64,000 bases of DNA from Lindgomyces ingoldianus (GCF_010093535.1 NW_022985167.1:973335-1037334); one strand, 5' to 3'; positions 11,991 through 25,318 are shown, numbered from the stretch's first letter. Notes: a model not told the origin generated them from the sequence alone. Made by a program: numbers and translations.

Positions 11991-13673
11991 ACTTAAAACT
12001 CTCTTTACAACGCGCTGCAGCTATTTATAATGTCTCTTACATAACACTAAGTAATTAACGCGCTAGACAGCCTTTAGAAGCAGAATGCTAGCCTAAATTA
12101 AGAAATCTAACTAAGCTTAAAAAAAAGTAGTTATTAAGTACATACTTAAGCTTATTACACACAGATTTCTTTTTAAGCTTATAGCTATAGCTAATATAGC
12201 TAATTTCTTACACGCAGAGTGTAATCTAGGCTAGGTTAGCTTAAACTAGCCTAGTATATAGGTTAAGCACTACTCTAAGTTTATAATAAAGTTTAATTAT
12301 AAGTATAATTATAAAAAAGTGCTTTATAAAAATCTAGAAGTTATTTAAGGCTAGTTTTGCCTAGTAGCTAACATAAAAGCTAAGTACAGTATCTAGGATA
12401 AAGACATGTATAACTTTAATAAGTTAAGCTTTATAATAAGCTAGATATTAACTAGAGTAGTTATTATAGCTTTAAAGAGATAAAAATAGCTAAAGGTAAT
12501 ATAGTAAAGTAATAAGAAGTAAATAATAGTTATCTAAGGCATTAACATAATAAAGTAGGCTATTTTACTTTTTATTATTTTTAAGAGCTGCTATTACTTT
12601 TTTGCTTAGTATAAAAAAAATTTACTTTAAAACTAAGTTATTACAGTCTCTAAGAACAGCTAGATAATAAAATAAGCTTAGGCTGCAGTAGTTAAAGCAC
12701 TTTAATAAGCATATAAAAAAAAGGTTATAAGTGCTTATTAGCTTTTTATTATTAATAGCTATAAAAGCTATAACTTACTTAATTTTTAGTAATACTATAA
12801 AAAAAAATTATTACTATTTATATGCTTTTACACTTATTACACCTTTTATAGCTTCTTAATATAGGTTGTTTTGCCTCTTTAAAAAAGGCATATAAGTGCT
12901 AAGCTAAAGATCTTATGTATAACTAAATTACTTATATTATAAAACTTAAGTTCCTACTATACTTTATACACGCCTATAATGTAGTAATTACTTTTAGTAA
13001 TATCTAAGAAGAGTTTTAAAGCGCTAGTTTAGTCTTATTTAACTTAGAATAAGTTAAAATAGCCCTTAATATCTAGTTATGTACTTTATTACTACTACTA
13101 CTTATTAATAATAAGCCCTAGCAGTTATAAACTCTAAGTAATACCTTTAAATTTAAGTTATAATTAATGCTTGTAAAGGTAAAAATTTAGAAGCATATAA
13201 ATAGCTTACTAATGTTTATAGTAAAAGCTTTTAAAAAAGGTTTAAAAGGGGCAGCAATTATTGCGCATAAGCTAGTGTTAGTGTAAAAGAAGATTATAAA
13301 GCTTTAAACAGTAAATAAGGCTGCCACATAATGTAGATTATATAAAAGAAAGTAGATTTAGGCAAAAAAGACTTTAATAGTTAAGGATAGAGCTTGTCTA
13401 ACTGCTCTAAAGGAGTTTAAAGCGCGTAGTAATAGGAAGAAGCTAAAGACGCAGGTGCGTGCTAAAGGAGGTAAGCTAAGTTAAAGGCAATATAAGCAGT
13501 GTAATTAGACTAGGCATAACTTGCGTATGTGTAAGAAAGTAGTAGAAGTAGACTTTAAATAATATCTTATGTTGTATTGCTCTATACAGGGCTAAAGTAG
13601 GCTGTTTTGCGCTAGAATAGGGTGGTTTTAGTAGGGGCTTGGCAAAAGTAGCCGGCTAACCTGTTAGGTACGT
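11991..13673 (+). pseudogene. Fot1/pogo-type DDE transposase relic, TIR subfamily 2, left end in gap
   Basis: On the plus strand the frames show the layout of a fungal Fot1/pogo transposase. There is an N-terminal DNA-binding region, a YNF motif near 12401-12425 (MYNFNKLSF, family form YNFDE-x-GF), and the second catalytic region near 12751 (INSYKSYN, family form DGH-x-SH, the aspartate mutated to asparagine). A PLK-like segment near 12880 follows, then a C-terminal CxxC...HNxRxC-type motif near 13498-13535 (RHNLRMC is visible). Many TAG and TAA codons break it. The right terminal inverted repeat ends ...CCTGTTAGGTACGT at 13673, followed by TA. The same TIR occurs at 15252-16383 and 38169-38394. 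The transposase would cut and paste DNA at TA sites, but this copy is dead. Confidence 0.85.
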
Positions 13674-13675
13674 TA

Positions 13676-15249
13676 TTACACTTTACATAATAAAAAATAT
13701 AACCTTATATAAATATAGTTTAATACTACTAGAGTATAGTTTACTAACACATGTGTAGGTTCTTTTTTATTATAAAGAGAAATTCTTAGTCCTTTAAAGC
13801 TATCTTAATCTATAGGTAGCAGCCTAAAATATAAAAAGTAAAAAAAAGAAAAAAAAAGCCTTTAAAGCTATTTTAAAGTTTACTTAAAACTTAGCATAAG
13901 TAGCGTAGGTTATAAAAAGCTAGAAGGCTAAGCTTTTTATAGCTAGTGTCTAAGTAGCCTTATTCTACTAAAACACTAAGTTACTTTATTAAGTTTTAGC
14001 TTTAAAGGCTTTAGTGTTTAACCTTTAGGTAGACATTACAGCGCTCTTAAGTAGCTAAAGATAAAGTAAAGAAGGTTTAAAAAAGGTCTAGAAAAGAAAA
14101 AAAAAGAAAAGAAAAGTAAAAAAGAAAGTAAAAAAAAGTTTAAAAGTGTCTAATAGCTTACTATTAAACCTTCCTAGCATAATGTCTATAAAGTTATAAT
14201 ACTATTATGTATAACTATAAATTTACTTTTTACTTTTATACTTTATTATTTACTAAGTAATCTATGCCTTTTACACTAGCTTTAAAAGCCTTAATTTACT
14301 TATATAAAGCTTTTAAAAGTCTTAGCTAATTTAAATACTTATTATAAAAAGCCTTTAGTTTATAAGAAGAACTTATAAAATTTAAAGCTTTATACTAAAC
14401 TAGATTAAAGTTATGTTTTACTTATTTTACCTAGTACTTAAGTATTTTTTAGTAAAGCTTACTAGTAAGTATTTTTTTTACTTTTTACTTCTTTACTTTA
14501 TTAATAGTAATGCTAAGGGGTTTTAAAGGTTTTTATTTTAAAAGTAGATTTTAAAGGTCTTTATAAAGTATATTTAGTATAAAGATGTTATATATCTTTA
14601 ACTTTAAAAGTAGCTTTAAGTAGTATAAGTTTTTAACTTATTTAAGTACCTTAAAAAAGCTTTTTTATTATTTAAATAGTTTTTAGCTAAGTTTTTAAAC
14701 AGCTAGGTTTTTAGTGTCTAGGTAGACTATATTACTAACCTTCTAGTTAACTAGCTAGTAGTAGCAGTTAACTATAGTTTACATCTAATCCTAGGCCTTT
14801 TTTATATAAAACTTAGCTAACGCCTAGGCTGCGTGCATATAAGTTGCTAATGCTAGAGCATTTTTATAATTTAGCTTATTTATAGCTATAATAAGTTTTA
14901 TAAAATGTTTCTAGTTCTATCTTTAACATAGTTTAGAGCTATATAAAACTTAATATAAAAACATTTTAATTATTATATAAAGTAAGGTTATCTAAGCCTA
15001 ATTAATTAAAGGTAGTAAGAAACTCTAGTTATTTTAGTAAAAAAATATAAAAAGCTTTAGTCTTTAATTAATATACTTATTTATAATTTTTATTTAGCTA
15101 TTTATTTTTTTATAATAAGTAGTAAAAAGCTTAACTTTTATACTTAAAATTTAATAAAATTTAAACTAGAAACTAAATATAAACTAAGGTCTCTAGTTAA
15201 AAATAATAGTTTTAGATGTGTAGCTAAAATAGTATACTTATTAAATAAA
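13676..15249 (-). pseudogene. Gypsy V relic: integrase C-terminal region and downstream
   Basis: On the minus strand, about 14860-14550 reads as the C-terminal part of a Ty3/Gypsy integrase (VYLDTKNLAVQKLSQKLF, then KVLKxVKNLYYLKL), the usual segment between the catalytic core and the chain end. Sequence at 13676-14500 is AT-rich and unassigned; low-complexity A/G runs lie near 13830-13850 and 14090-14130. The same element continues to the right of two DNA-transposon insertions. No LTR was found, so its ends are unknown. Confidence 0.6.
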
Positions 15250-15251
15250 TA

Positions 15252-16383
15252 ACGTACCTAACGGGTTGGCCGGCCACACAGGTTGGCCGGCCACTTTTGC
15301 CAAGCCCCCACTAAAACCACCCTATTCTCTCGCAAAACAGCCCACTTTAGCCCTATATAAAGTAATACAACACAAGATATTATTTAAAGTCTACTTCTAC
15401 TACTTGCTTACACATACACAAGTTATACCTAGTCTAATTACACTGCTTACATTGCCTTTAACTTAGCTTATCTTCTTTAGCGCACACCTGCGTCTTTAGC
15501 TTCTTCCTATTACTACACGCTCTAAACTCCTTTAGAGCAGTTAGACAAGCCCTATCCTTAACTATTAAAGTCCTTTTTACCTAAATCTGCTTCCTTTTAT
15601 GCAATCTATGTTATGTAGCAGCCTTATTTGCTGCTTAAAGCTCTATAATTTTATAGCCTACCCTATTACATTAATACCCTAAATAACTATTGTCTACTTT
15701 TTATTACCTTACTATATTACCTTTAGCTGTCTTTATCTCTTTAAAGCTGTAACAACTGCTCTAGTTAATATCTAGCCTATTATAAAGCCTAACTTGTTAA
15801 AGTTATACCTGTCTTTATCCTAGATACTGTACTTAGCTTTTATGTTAGCTACTAAGTAAAACTAGCCCTAGATAACCTCTAGATCTTTATAGAGCGCTCT
15901 CTTATAATTATACTTATAATTAAACTTTATTATAAACTTAGGGCAGTGCTTAACCTACATACTAGTCTAGTTTAAGCTAACCTAGCCTAGATTGCGCTCT
16001 ACAGGCAAGGAATTAGCTATATTAGCTACAGCTGTAAGCCTAGGGGGAAATCTGCGCGTAATAAGCTTAAGTATGTACTTAACAACTACCTCCTTTTTAA
16101 GCTTAGTTAGATTCCTTAATTTAGGCTAGCATTCTGCTTGTAAAGGCTGTCTAGCGCGTTAATTGCTTAGTGTTGTGTAAGAGACATTATAGATAGCTGC
16201 AGCGCGTTGCAAGGAGAGTTTTAAGTCTTATTTAAGAGCCTAAAGAGCAAGCTATATCTAACGTTTTTTAGAAGATTTAATCTAGTGTTGTTGTTAAGGC
16301 ATTATGTAGATAGGTAGAGGTTGGTGGGGGCTTGGCAAAAGTGGCCGGCCAACCCGTGTGGCCGGCCAACCCGTTAGGTACGT
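15252..16383 (-). mobile_element. Fot1-like deletion derivative, TIR subfamily 2 (1,132 bp)
   Basis: The element has TA flanks (15250-15251 and 16384-16385). Its inverted ends read ACGTACCTAACGGGTTGGCC. Inside each end GGTTGGCCGGCCAC occurs twice in tandem or nearly so. On the minus strand it carries the N-terminal region through the YNF motif and then jumps to the C-terminal region. The catalytic core present in the 11991-13673 copy is missing. It is therefore non-autonomous. The ends are unmutated and the interior is mutated. It sits inside Gypsy V. Confidence 0.85.
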
Positions 16384-16385
16384 TA

Positions 16386-17305
16386 AGGTAGCTATTTTTT
16401 AGGTGTTAATTATTTTATAGTAGGGAATAAGAATAGCTTATTTAAACATGTAATTAATTATAACTATAATCTAGTTATAACTAAACTTATTTTTAAAAAA
16501 TCCTTAAAATTAATACATAAATGCTACATTAGCTAATTAAAAATTAAAAGAGAGTAAATAAACCTTAAAGTTTAAGTCTATTTTAGATAAGCTTTATAAT
16601 AAAAAAGGTAATTTTATATATATTATTTATAAGTAGCCTCTATGCCCTTTTAGTAGTACTTTTAGAACAGTAACTAATAAGTCTTAGTAGCACTAAAGTG
16701 TGCTAAAGATACTTAATTATAGACTTTTTAGATAAGTTAGGTACACAGCAGTAAGTCTACTAAAACACATAAATAGTTAGTATAAAGAAGTAGTCTATTT
16801 TCTATCTAATAATAGCAAAGTAAAAGTTTTTACTTTTATATAAAAAAAGCTTAATTTTCTTAAAGTAATATATTAATTAATTTTAAAAAATTTAAAGACA
16901 TAACTTAGTCTAGTCTTTTTATAATATTTAGTAAAGTTACTTAAGTTATTATTTAAGTAATATAGTACTAGGCTAATTCCTTATTAATTTAAAAGTAGAG
17001 TTAGTGTAGTCTAAGTAAGACTTTTAACTAGTTATTAGTTTAAGCTACTTTTAAATTTTCTATGTCTTATTTATAATAGCTAAAGATGTCTGCCCTAGTA
17101 TTATTTTTACTAGAGGTGTACTTAATTTAGAAGTAATACTAAGCTAACTTTTTAGCCTAACAGACCTAATAAGCATTTAGCACTTTAGTTATTATAAAAT
17201 ACTTTAATAACTAATAATTAGCATATACTAAAGTGCTTATTATTACTAATATAAGCTTAGCCCTTTATTATTTAAACATAGTAATAATTATAAATAGCTT
17301 CTTAT
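16386..17305 (-). pseudogene. Gypsy V relic: RNase H region
   Basis: On the minus strand, about 17290-16740 reads like a Ty3/Gypsy RNase H: YANYQLLKYFIITKVLNAYQ, then KYTSSKNNTRADI, matching the family pattern TDH...L..F..T..L..RQ and the GxxNxxADxLSR end. It is broken by TAA and TAG. It lies between the reverse transcriptase (18.5-19.4 kb) and the integrase end (14.6-14.9 kb) in the expected order. Confidence 0.7.
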
Positions 17306-17307
17306 TA

Positions 17308-18407
17308 ACGTACTTCACAGGCGAGTTGCTCACACACCTAAGTTGCTTACTTTTGCTAAGACCCTACTAAACTACCCTTCCTACACTAATGCATTCCCCA
17401 CAACACTACTTAGACGCGCTAAAAGAATGTTAGATACAGCTTACGCTCTAAGCTTTTAAATAAAACATAAAACTTTTAAAGAAATGTGCTGTAGCTATGT
17501 GCAGAGTCTTATAAAAGATAATAAATAACTATAGCGCTAGATAACCTTTACAAGCTAATTCTACAGCTAAATTATAAAGGCTAGGTAATAAAAAGAAGCA
17601 GGTAATTATTAAGACTATACTTAAGCTATATGCGCAAGAAATTTCCCCTTAGATAGCATTTATAGCTAATATAGCTAATTCTTTACGCGCTAAGTGTAAT
17701 CTAGGCTATATTTACATAAACTAGCCTAGTATGTTTATAAAGCGTTATTTAAAGCTTAAAGTAAAGTTTTAAGTGTAAGTATAGTTAAGAGATGTTTAGC
17801 TAATTATAAACTCTATCTTGCTAAAGTTATACATGTTATTATTCTAAATGCTATACTTAGCTTTAATATTCTCTATAAGGCTAAACCTGCTCTAAATTAC
17901 CCTAGAACTCTTATAAAGAGCTCTCTTATAGTTATACTTACGCTTAAATGTTACTTTAAGCTCTAAATAACACTTTATAAATGTACTAGGCTAGTTTATG
18001 TAAACATAGCCTAGATTACGCTTAGTGCGCAAAGAATTAGCTATATTAGCTATAAATGCTATCTAAGGGGAAATTCCTTACGCATATAGCTTAAGTATAG
18101 TCTTAACAATTACCTGCTTCTTTTTATTGCCTAGCCTTTATAATTTAGCTGTAGAATTAGCTTATAAAGGTTATCTAGTGCTATAGTTATTTATTATCTT
18201 TTATAAAACTCTGCACATAGCTACAGCACATTTTTTTAAGAGTTTTATGTCTTATTTAAAAGCTTAGAGTGTAAGCTGTATCTAACATTTTTTTAGCGCG
18301 TTTAAGTAGTGTTGTGGGGAATGCATTAGTGTAGGAAGAGTAGTTTAGTGGGGTCTTAGCAAAAGTAAGCAACTTAGGTGTGTGAGCAACTTGCCTGTAA
18401 AGTACGT
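17308..18407. mobile_element. 1,100-bp palindromic Fot1 derivative, copy 2
   Basis: The element is flanked by TA (17306-17307 and 18408-18409), with ends ACGTACTTCACAGGCGAG and the reverse complement. The structure is as in copy 1 at 1449-2548, with the same total length. The central spacer is present in the reverse orientation, so the two copies lie inverted relative to each other. It is inserted between the RNase H and reverse transcriptase parts of Gypsy V. Confidence 0.85.
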
Positions 18408-18409
18408 TA

Positions 18410-20171
18410 TATATTTCTTAGTTTAGCTTTAAACTAGATAAGACTTTACTATAAAATAAAACAAAGCACTAATTTCTATTAGCATGTTTCTAAGATAAGA
18501 CTTCTGCTACTACTTTATTAAAAGCATTAGTTTTAATTTTAGTTTATAACATAAAGTTAAAATAGTAAAGTGTAGGTATTTTTAGTAGCTTAAACTTTAG
18601 CTTTTTAAAAGCTATATTACACTCTAAAGTCTATATAAAAAAGGTAGTAAAACTTTAAAGCATAATAATTAGTTTTACTATATAAAAGAATTTTAAAACA
18701 AATTATTAATAGAATTTAGTAAAGCCTAGAAAAGATTTTACACTTGTTATAGTAGTAAGCGCTTACTAGTTATGTAACACCTCTACCTTTTATAAGTTAA
18801 CCTTTAGTCCTTTATTTAAAAGTATATAGCTAAGATACTTTAGTTAAGTAATATAAAATTTACTTTTTTAATTTTCACTTATAATTTTACTTACTAGAGC
18901 CTCTCTAAAACTTTTTTAATATAAAAAATATAAGTTACTTTATTTTTAAAGTAGATAAGAATGTTATTTAAATAAGTAATATAAAAGTTGTTTAAGTAGT
19001 TAATTAATATATTATTTATATAGCACTAGTAAGTTACTAGGCTATTACATAATCTAAAAAGTAAGACTTTACATTTATATGTTTTATATTATATCTAAAA
19101 GGTTATACACTTTTTAGAGCTTAGGTCTATTCTAATCTTATTAAAGGCTGCGCAAATATTAAACTTAGTAAAGATAGCTGCCTTTATAAGTCTTAATAGA
19201 AGTTTGTTTATGCATAGTATTAGATACACATTTTTACAGGTAATAGCATTAAGTTTGTAGTAATTAACATAAATACATAAGTCACTATTTAGTTTTTGTA
19301 TATAAAGAATAGAAAATATAAAAGGGCTCTAACTTTACTTAATAAAGCTATATTTTAGATTATTTATAACATACTTTTTTATTACCTCTAGTTTCTTAAC
19401 ATTTTGTTTATACAAGGGGCTATAACTGTTAGAGAGAGGTTCTATAAGAACAATCTTATAGTTATATAAGCAATGTGCTAGTAATTAGTAGGCTGCAGTG
19501 TAGCTAAATATGTCTTAGTACTAACAGTATTTAGATAGTAATTAGAGGTTTACTAATACTTTAGTTTTATATTTATTATCTAATAGTAAAGCTTACTTAT
19601 CTTTAATTAAATGCTTAATTTTATAAATAAAAGTTAAAAAAAACTTTTTTTTTCTTTTTATATTAAAATAAAAAGCATTTACTAAGATAAAAGTAATAAT
19701 AAAAAATAAATATTCTTTAGACTTATTCTAGATCTCTTAATAAATAAGTAGATTAATAATTTAAGTGTCTTTAAACTATAAGTAATAGAAGATTAGTATA
19801 ATTTTAGTAGCCTTAGTAAACCCTTAATGCAGTTAATTGTTAAGCTGCCTAACTACTAAATATAGTCCTTTTTTTATAGTGTGTTGCATTATCTAATATC
19901 TAACTCTACTTCTTTGTTGCGTGGAGGCTAGTTTAATTACATAAGTAAAGGCAGTAAAAGTTTATAAGTAGTAAAATACTTACTAGGCTATATAATCTAA
20001 TTTTTTTTATATCTAGTTAAAGTTTAAAACAACATAGCTATTTAATACTAATAATATAATTTTATAAGCTAAAGTTTATAATTATAAAAGGGTAGTTTTA
20101 GATGCTTCTACTATTAATTTGCATATGTAGGCAGATATACTAGTAGACAGGAACTTAGATTTAGTCTTAAA
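18410..20171 (-). pseudogene. Gypsy V relic: reverse transcriptase and upstream
   Basis: On the minus strand, about 19300-18880 shows the reverse transcriptase core: YYKLNAITCKNVYL, then AAIFTKFNICAAFNKIRID, then YLNNILIYFKN near 18980-18944 (family form YLDD-ILIYS). Frames are broken by TAA and TAG. Sequence upstream (19.4-20.17 kb) should hold protease and gag but is too mutated for me to assign. The differing RT sequence shows this is not the Gypsy I/II or III family. Confidence 0.75.
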
Positions 20172-20394
20172 TGTAATAAGGTAGGCGCCCCGCCTGCTAA
20201 GCTAATACTATACAACTTTCCCTACTGTACTAAAAGGTACGCACAAGAATACTTAAGCTAAGTATTCTCGCATAGTATAATATATATATAGGTAATGCTA
20301 GGGTAAGCACTAGCACTAGCGGTTGTCTCTAGCCTAGCCTAAACCTCTATAAGTAAGAGAAGGCTATGTAGTTAACTGTGCTAACCTTGTTACA
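20172..20394. repeat. Solo LTR (223 bp) with TTAAA target duplication
   Basis: It begins TGTAATAAGGT and ends ACCTTGTTACA (10 of 11 bases inverted). It is flanked by TTAAA at 20167-20171 and 20395-20399. It contains GTAGGCGCCCCGCC, a small palindrome ACTTAAGCTAAGT and a TATA-like TATAATATATATA. It is a single LTR left by recombination, inserted in old mutated repeat. Confidence 0.8.
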
Positions 20395-21151
20395 TTAAAA
20401 GCCCTTAACTATAACTTTAAAAGGTAAACATTAGATAAAAATATAAAAGCATTAAAATAAAAACTTAGTAGTTATTAAGTTAATAAATAAAAAACTATGT
20501 ACACTAGTATTAACTAAAAGATTTAATTAAACTCTAATGCTTTTTAAGCATAAAATAGTAAGAACTTAAAAATGTTTTTTTTTAAATAAGTATAATAAGT
20601 TAATATTTACTAAGTTATACTTATTTAAGCCTAAAATAAAAAGTTTTTTTTAAGTGTTTTTATTTCTTATTTAAAAAAAATTTAAGTTATAATTATTTAT
20701 ATTTATAAACTTTTTTTTAAATTTTTATTACTTTACCTTAATTTTTTATACTTTAAGAATAAAATAATTACTAGTAAAATATTTTAGTTTACTATAATTA
20801 TAATAGTTACTAGAAGTTATTTATCTTTTAAAGGCAAGTGTCTAGCTAGGTTAATAGTAGGTAGCTGGGGTGGATTAGAGTACTAACATAGGTGCAGGTT
20901 AGAGTGCACTAGAATATTATACTGCCTTAGATGTATTACTAGAAACCTTCTAAAATTAATCTATAATAAGTTTAATATTAGAATATTAGGTATAGTTAAT
21001 AGTTTACTTTAAAATAGTAAAAGTGTTTTTTCTTTTTATATTATAAGCTATTAAGTAGGCTACTATTAACTTAAAGAAGCCTTTTTAAGTGTGTTTAAAA
21101 CTTAAGTTTAGTACTTTTAAGCTAGGTAGTATTTTCTTTTATAAGTAAAAG
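20395..21151. repeat. AT-rich mutated tract left of the copia element
   Basis: No domain identified. It probably joins 35614-36680 across the copia insertion, since both flanks carry its AAAAG duplication. It may be the gag side of Gypsy V. Confidence 0.4.
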
Positions 21152-21431
21152 TGTCCGTACGCAGCAGCAGCGTCGCGGCCTGGATACAAACGATCGCGCA
21201 CAAGCAGGATCACGTATCTATGTCACATAATGCTTGTGCGCGAACCTCTGTGCGCAAACATCTAGATATCCCTCTTTTCCTCTATATAAAAGAAAGACAA
21301 GAGTAATAGAACTAGAAACATGTTGCCCTTACTTTACCTACTTTATACACTGTGCACACTGTACACTACTCTTACTCTTGCTACTTAAGTGCTTATACTA
21401 TAAGTAGCTAGCTATTAGAGCCTATTTAACA
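21152..21431 (+). repeat. Copia 5' LTR (280 bp)
   Basis: Starts TGTCCGTACGCAGCAGC and ends CCTATTTAACA. The first about 100 bases keep many CpG sites (GTCGCGGCC, GATCGCGC) that are mutated in the 3' LTR. The inner end is mutated (TTTAACA against TTCAACA). Confidence 0.92.
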
Positions 21432-21479
21432 CTAATTAGTAGTTAATTTAATTAACTATAAATTAGTAAGAGTAACAAT

Positions 21480-22130
21480 AGAGTACCTACGCCTTATAAG
21501 GTACTTTATTTTATTACCTATTTCTTAGAAAAAGTAACAGCAGAGTACTTACACCTTATAAGGTACTTTATTTAGTTACTTATCTTTTAGGATAGCAGAT
21601 TAATCCTTTACATTATACAGCAAGCTCTGCTACTGTACAAAGTAAAAAGAAGATAGTGTAAGACGCACACTAAAGCTACTAAAGCTGCACAACTTAGCAG
21701 CTAGATAATAGCACATTAATCCTTTACATTATACAGCAAGCTCTGCTACTGTATAAAGTAAGAAGGAGATAGTGTAAGGCGCACACTAAAACTATTAAGG
21801 CTGCACAACCTAGCAGCTAGATAATAGTAGTACCTGCATAATCTACTGCACAAGCAATTAACTCTACGCCTTATAAGGCACTTTGTTTTATTACTTATCT
21901 TTTAAGAAAAGTAATAATAAAGCACTTACGCTTTATAAAGTACTTTATTTAGTTACTTATCCCTTAGAATAGCAGATTAATCCTTTACATTATACAGCAA
22001 GCTCTGCTACTGTACAAAGTAAGAAGGAGATAGTGTAAGGCGCACACTAAAGCTATTAAAGCTGTATAACCTAGCAGCTAGATAATAGCAGTACCTGCGC
22101 AATCTACTAGAAAAGCAATTAACTATACTA
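21480..22130 (+). repeat. Tandem repeats in the copia leader
   Basis: A unit of about 115 bp (TTAATCCTTTACATTATACAGC... to ...CAGCTAGATAATAGC) occurs three times, beginning near 21599, 21716 and 21978. A second unit (CGCCTTATAAGGCACTTT-like, then TTACTTATCTTTTAG) alternates with it near 21490, 21550, 21866 and 21925. It lies between the 5' LTR and the first coding relic. This may be an untranslated leader or packaging region that expanded by duplication. Confidence 0.75.
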
Positions 22131-25100
22131 TTATAATAAAATTCTATTAGCAACTAATAACTTTATATAATAATAAAAAGAATAAGAAATAATTTTTATT
22201 ATATAAATAACTTATAAAGGACATAAGAATATTAAAGATAACACTATAAAACAAGACTAGCCTAGAGTACTAGAATAATAAGATTAACATGTTAAAGGCT
22301 TTAATAAGCTTATAAACTTAATTATATATAAGTTACATAATTACTAATCTACACATAATAACTTAAAAAAGCACTACTCTTTTAAGTGCGTACATAAAGA
22401 ATTTTAAAAAATAGATACTATAAAACTTTTTAGCACTTAGCTGCGTGTTTAAAAAGAAGCTTATATAAGTACTAAAAGATAAAGAAATTACACTACAGCT
22501 AAGCACTAAAGGTACTTAAGCCTAGAAGCTGTATAATATAGCATAAAAAAAGTAATTATACTAGAAAGGCTTTATATGTAACTTTTATTACTATATAAAG
22601 CTCTACATAGAAGTAGACTAAACATAATGCTGCTATTAACACTAAATATACTAGCATTACCTGCTTCTACACCTTAGCTAGCACTACACTAATTACTGTA
22701 TAAACAATACATGCTATCCTACCTAACGCCTGCTCCACACTCTTAATTGTACACACTACTGCCTGCAGTAGTGTATGCACTACTAATACTACCTACATAA
22801 TCTATACTACATTATAACCTGTATAAACTTCTACTTTAAAAGAAAACTGCTAAAGAAAAACTTTTAGTAAATAAAATTATATAATTTTAAAAAGCATAAA
22901 AAAAAATAATAACTATATAAGTTAACTATATAACATCTTTATAAATAAAATAAAAATTATTATTAATTTATATTAACAGCTAGATATATAAAAAACTTAG
23001 TATATAAACATCTTTCTAGATATCTTAGAAGGTTAAGTAAATATATACTATATATATAACATAGGCCTTAGATATAACTAAAAGCATTTATACAACACCT
23101 TAAGTAGTTACTTTAACACTAATGTAAACTATAGCTAGTACTAGACAAACTAGATAATAATAACTTTTATATAATACTAATAAAAAAACTTTAATAAAAG
23201 TTTATATAAAGTTTTTAAAATAATAATTAATAAGCTTATACTTACATAAAGGGCACTAAGAATAGAATTCTAAGGAGATGTTCTACTGCACACTACTGTT
23301 ATATAAGCTTATTAAGAATAACTAGAACTAGAACATGCTATGTTTACTATTAAGCCTTTATGTAAAGCCTTATTTAGCAACTTATAGGCATTACTCTAAG
23401 TTACTATAAACTAAAAGGCAAACTAATACCTCTAGGAACTGCTTAATGCATACTACATAGACTGCTAATATAACTCTGTATAACAAAAAAAAAGCTTTTC
23501 TCTATGTAGAAAAAGACAACATAAAAGACAACATAAAAGATCTCTATCTAGGTTTAGGCCATAATCTAGAGACAACTGCATGTAGACAAAAAAGTGCTTT
23601 ATCTACTATAAAAAAAATGTTAGTTATTAAACTACTCTTATAATAACTATACATAAGCAAAGAACTAGTACATTACCTTATATAAAGATTTTTATAATAA
23701 GACTTTATTATATAAAGCTATTACCTTATACATCTAAAACTTTAAAGGTTACTTTAAAGAAAAGAATAATTTGCACAATGCAAAGAAAATAAAATAAAAA
23801 AGTAAGAATGCTAAAAAAGCTATTAACTACCTTACCTCTACTACTTATCTACACTATGTAATAGAAGAGGACATCTACAGCATTAAACCTAAAGAATATG
23901 CTAAGCAGTTTATCCTTAATAACTAATACTATATAGTATACTAAGGTAAACTATAAAACATAAGCGCAGTAAAGATCTCTACTATTAGCAAGTCTTAACT
24001 TAAGGTGTATATATAAGAGAACCTATGTACAGAAATTAATTAGACACTTAGCTAAATAAATATTAGCTTTAAAGGCTAGACACTAAAAAGATTAATTAGT
24101 ACTATATAAATTTAGAACCTAATTAGTCTAGTTATATACTACATTTTAGAGACTCTAACACTATTTCTACTATTACTAGTAGATGCTAACTAACTTAGAG
24201 CATACTTTAATAATATTTTAAATGTTATTATATATAAAGACAAAAGTACTGTCTTTATTATATAAAAATAAAGACACTTTTTTTTTAATATTAGTAAGAA
24301 AGAATCTATGTCTTTCTTTACTAAATTAAAACTTTACTGCCTCTACTGCTAATTTAGACACCCCTATATAAAGAAACTCTAGAAGATGCTAACTAGCGCT
24401 AGCTACAACATTAATGCTGCAGTGCTAGAAGAAATTAAGAAGTTCTGCCACCTCTACTAATTATACAACTAGGCTCTATAAAGATTTAAGTTTATAATTA
24501 AAAATAACACTTACTTTAACTATAAAGTTATTATTAATGTTATATAAATTAATAATAAAGATGTTTTACATGTTATTAATGTAAACACATTATTTTAGGC
24601 TGCTACATTTCTAAAATTTATGTCTACATAAGATACCTAAGATGCACTATGTAAATGCTAGATTAACACTTATTAAGGACCTTTAAACTATATTATGCAT
24701 AACCCTAGTACAAACTTTACTTTAAAAGATTTTTAAGCTTATGTAAAGATTATAGAAGCTACATGTAAGCAGATGCCTATAAAAGCATATTAAGTAGTTA
24801 GAAAGGTTAAACGTGTGCACACACCTCTCTAACAAGCGTTTAACATTCTAAAGACTAAGCTAGGTAACTGTACAGATAATAAGGCTATTCTATAGATAGT
24901 AGTTAAGGCTCTAAACAACACAGCTAGCCCACACAGTCTAGTACCTACACTGCTAGTCTTTAGAGCATACTTAAAAATTAACCTAAACTTTTTACTATTA
25001 CTAGACATTATTACATAAGCAAGCGCTGTATAAAAGGTAATAAAAATACTTTAAAAAGACTGTGTAAAAGTAAACATTAATTATATAATTAACACTTATA

Positions 25101-25318
25101 ATAGCCTTATAACATATAAAGTTCTTAACTTTCCTCTTAGCTTAGAGATTATAGCATAAAGGGAGAAGAAAGGCTAGACTAGCCTGTACAAGATTAAGAG
25201 CATTAAAAAAAGAGATATTATTATTAAAAGAGAGAATAGCCTACTAAAGCTCTAATGTACGCAGGTTAAACTGTACTATAAAGAAAAGGAGGAAGACAAC
25301 TTACTTGCAATAGATAAC

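Noticed and set aside
21599..22090. CRISPR-like array
   Set aside because: Only three long units with no regular short spacers, inside a retrotransposon leader of a eukaryote.
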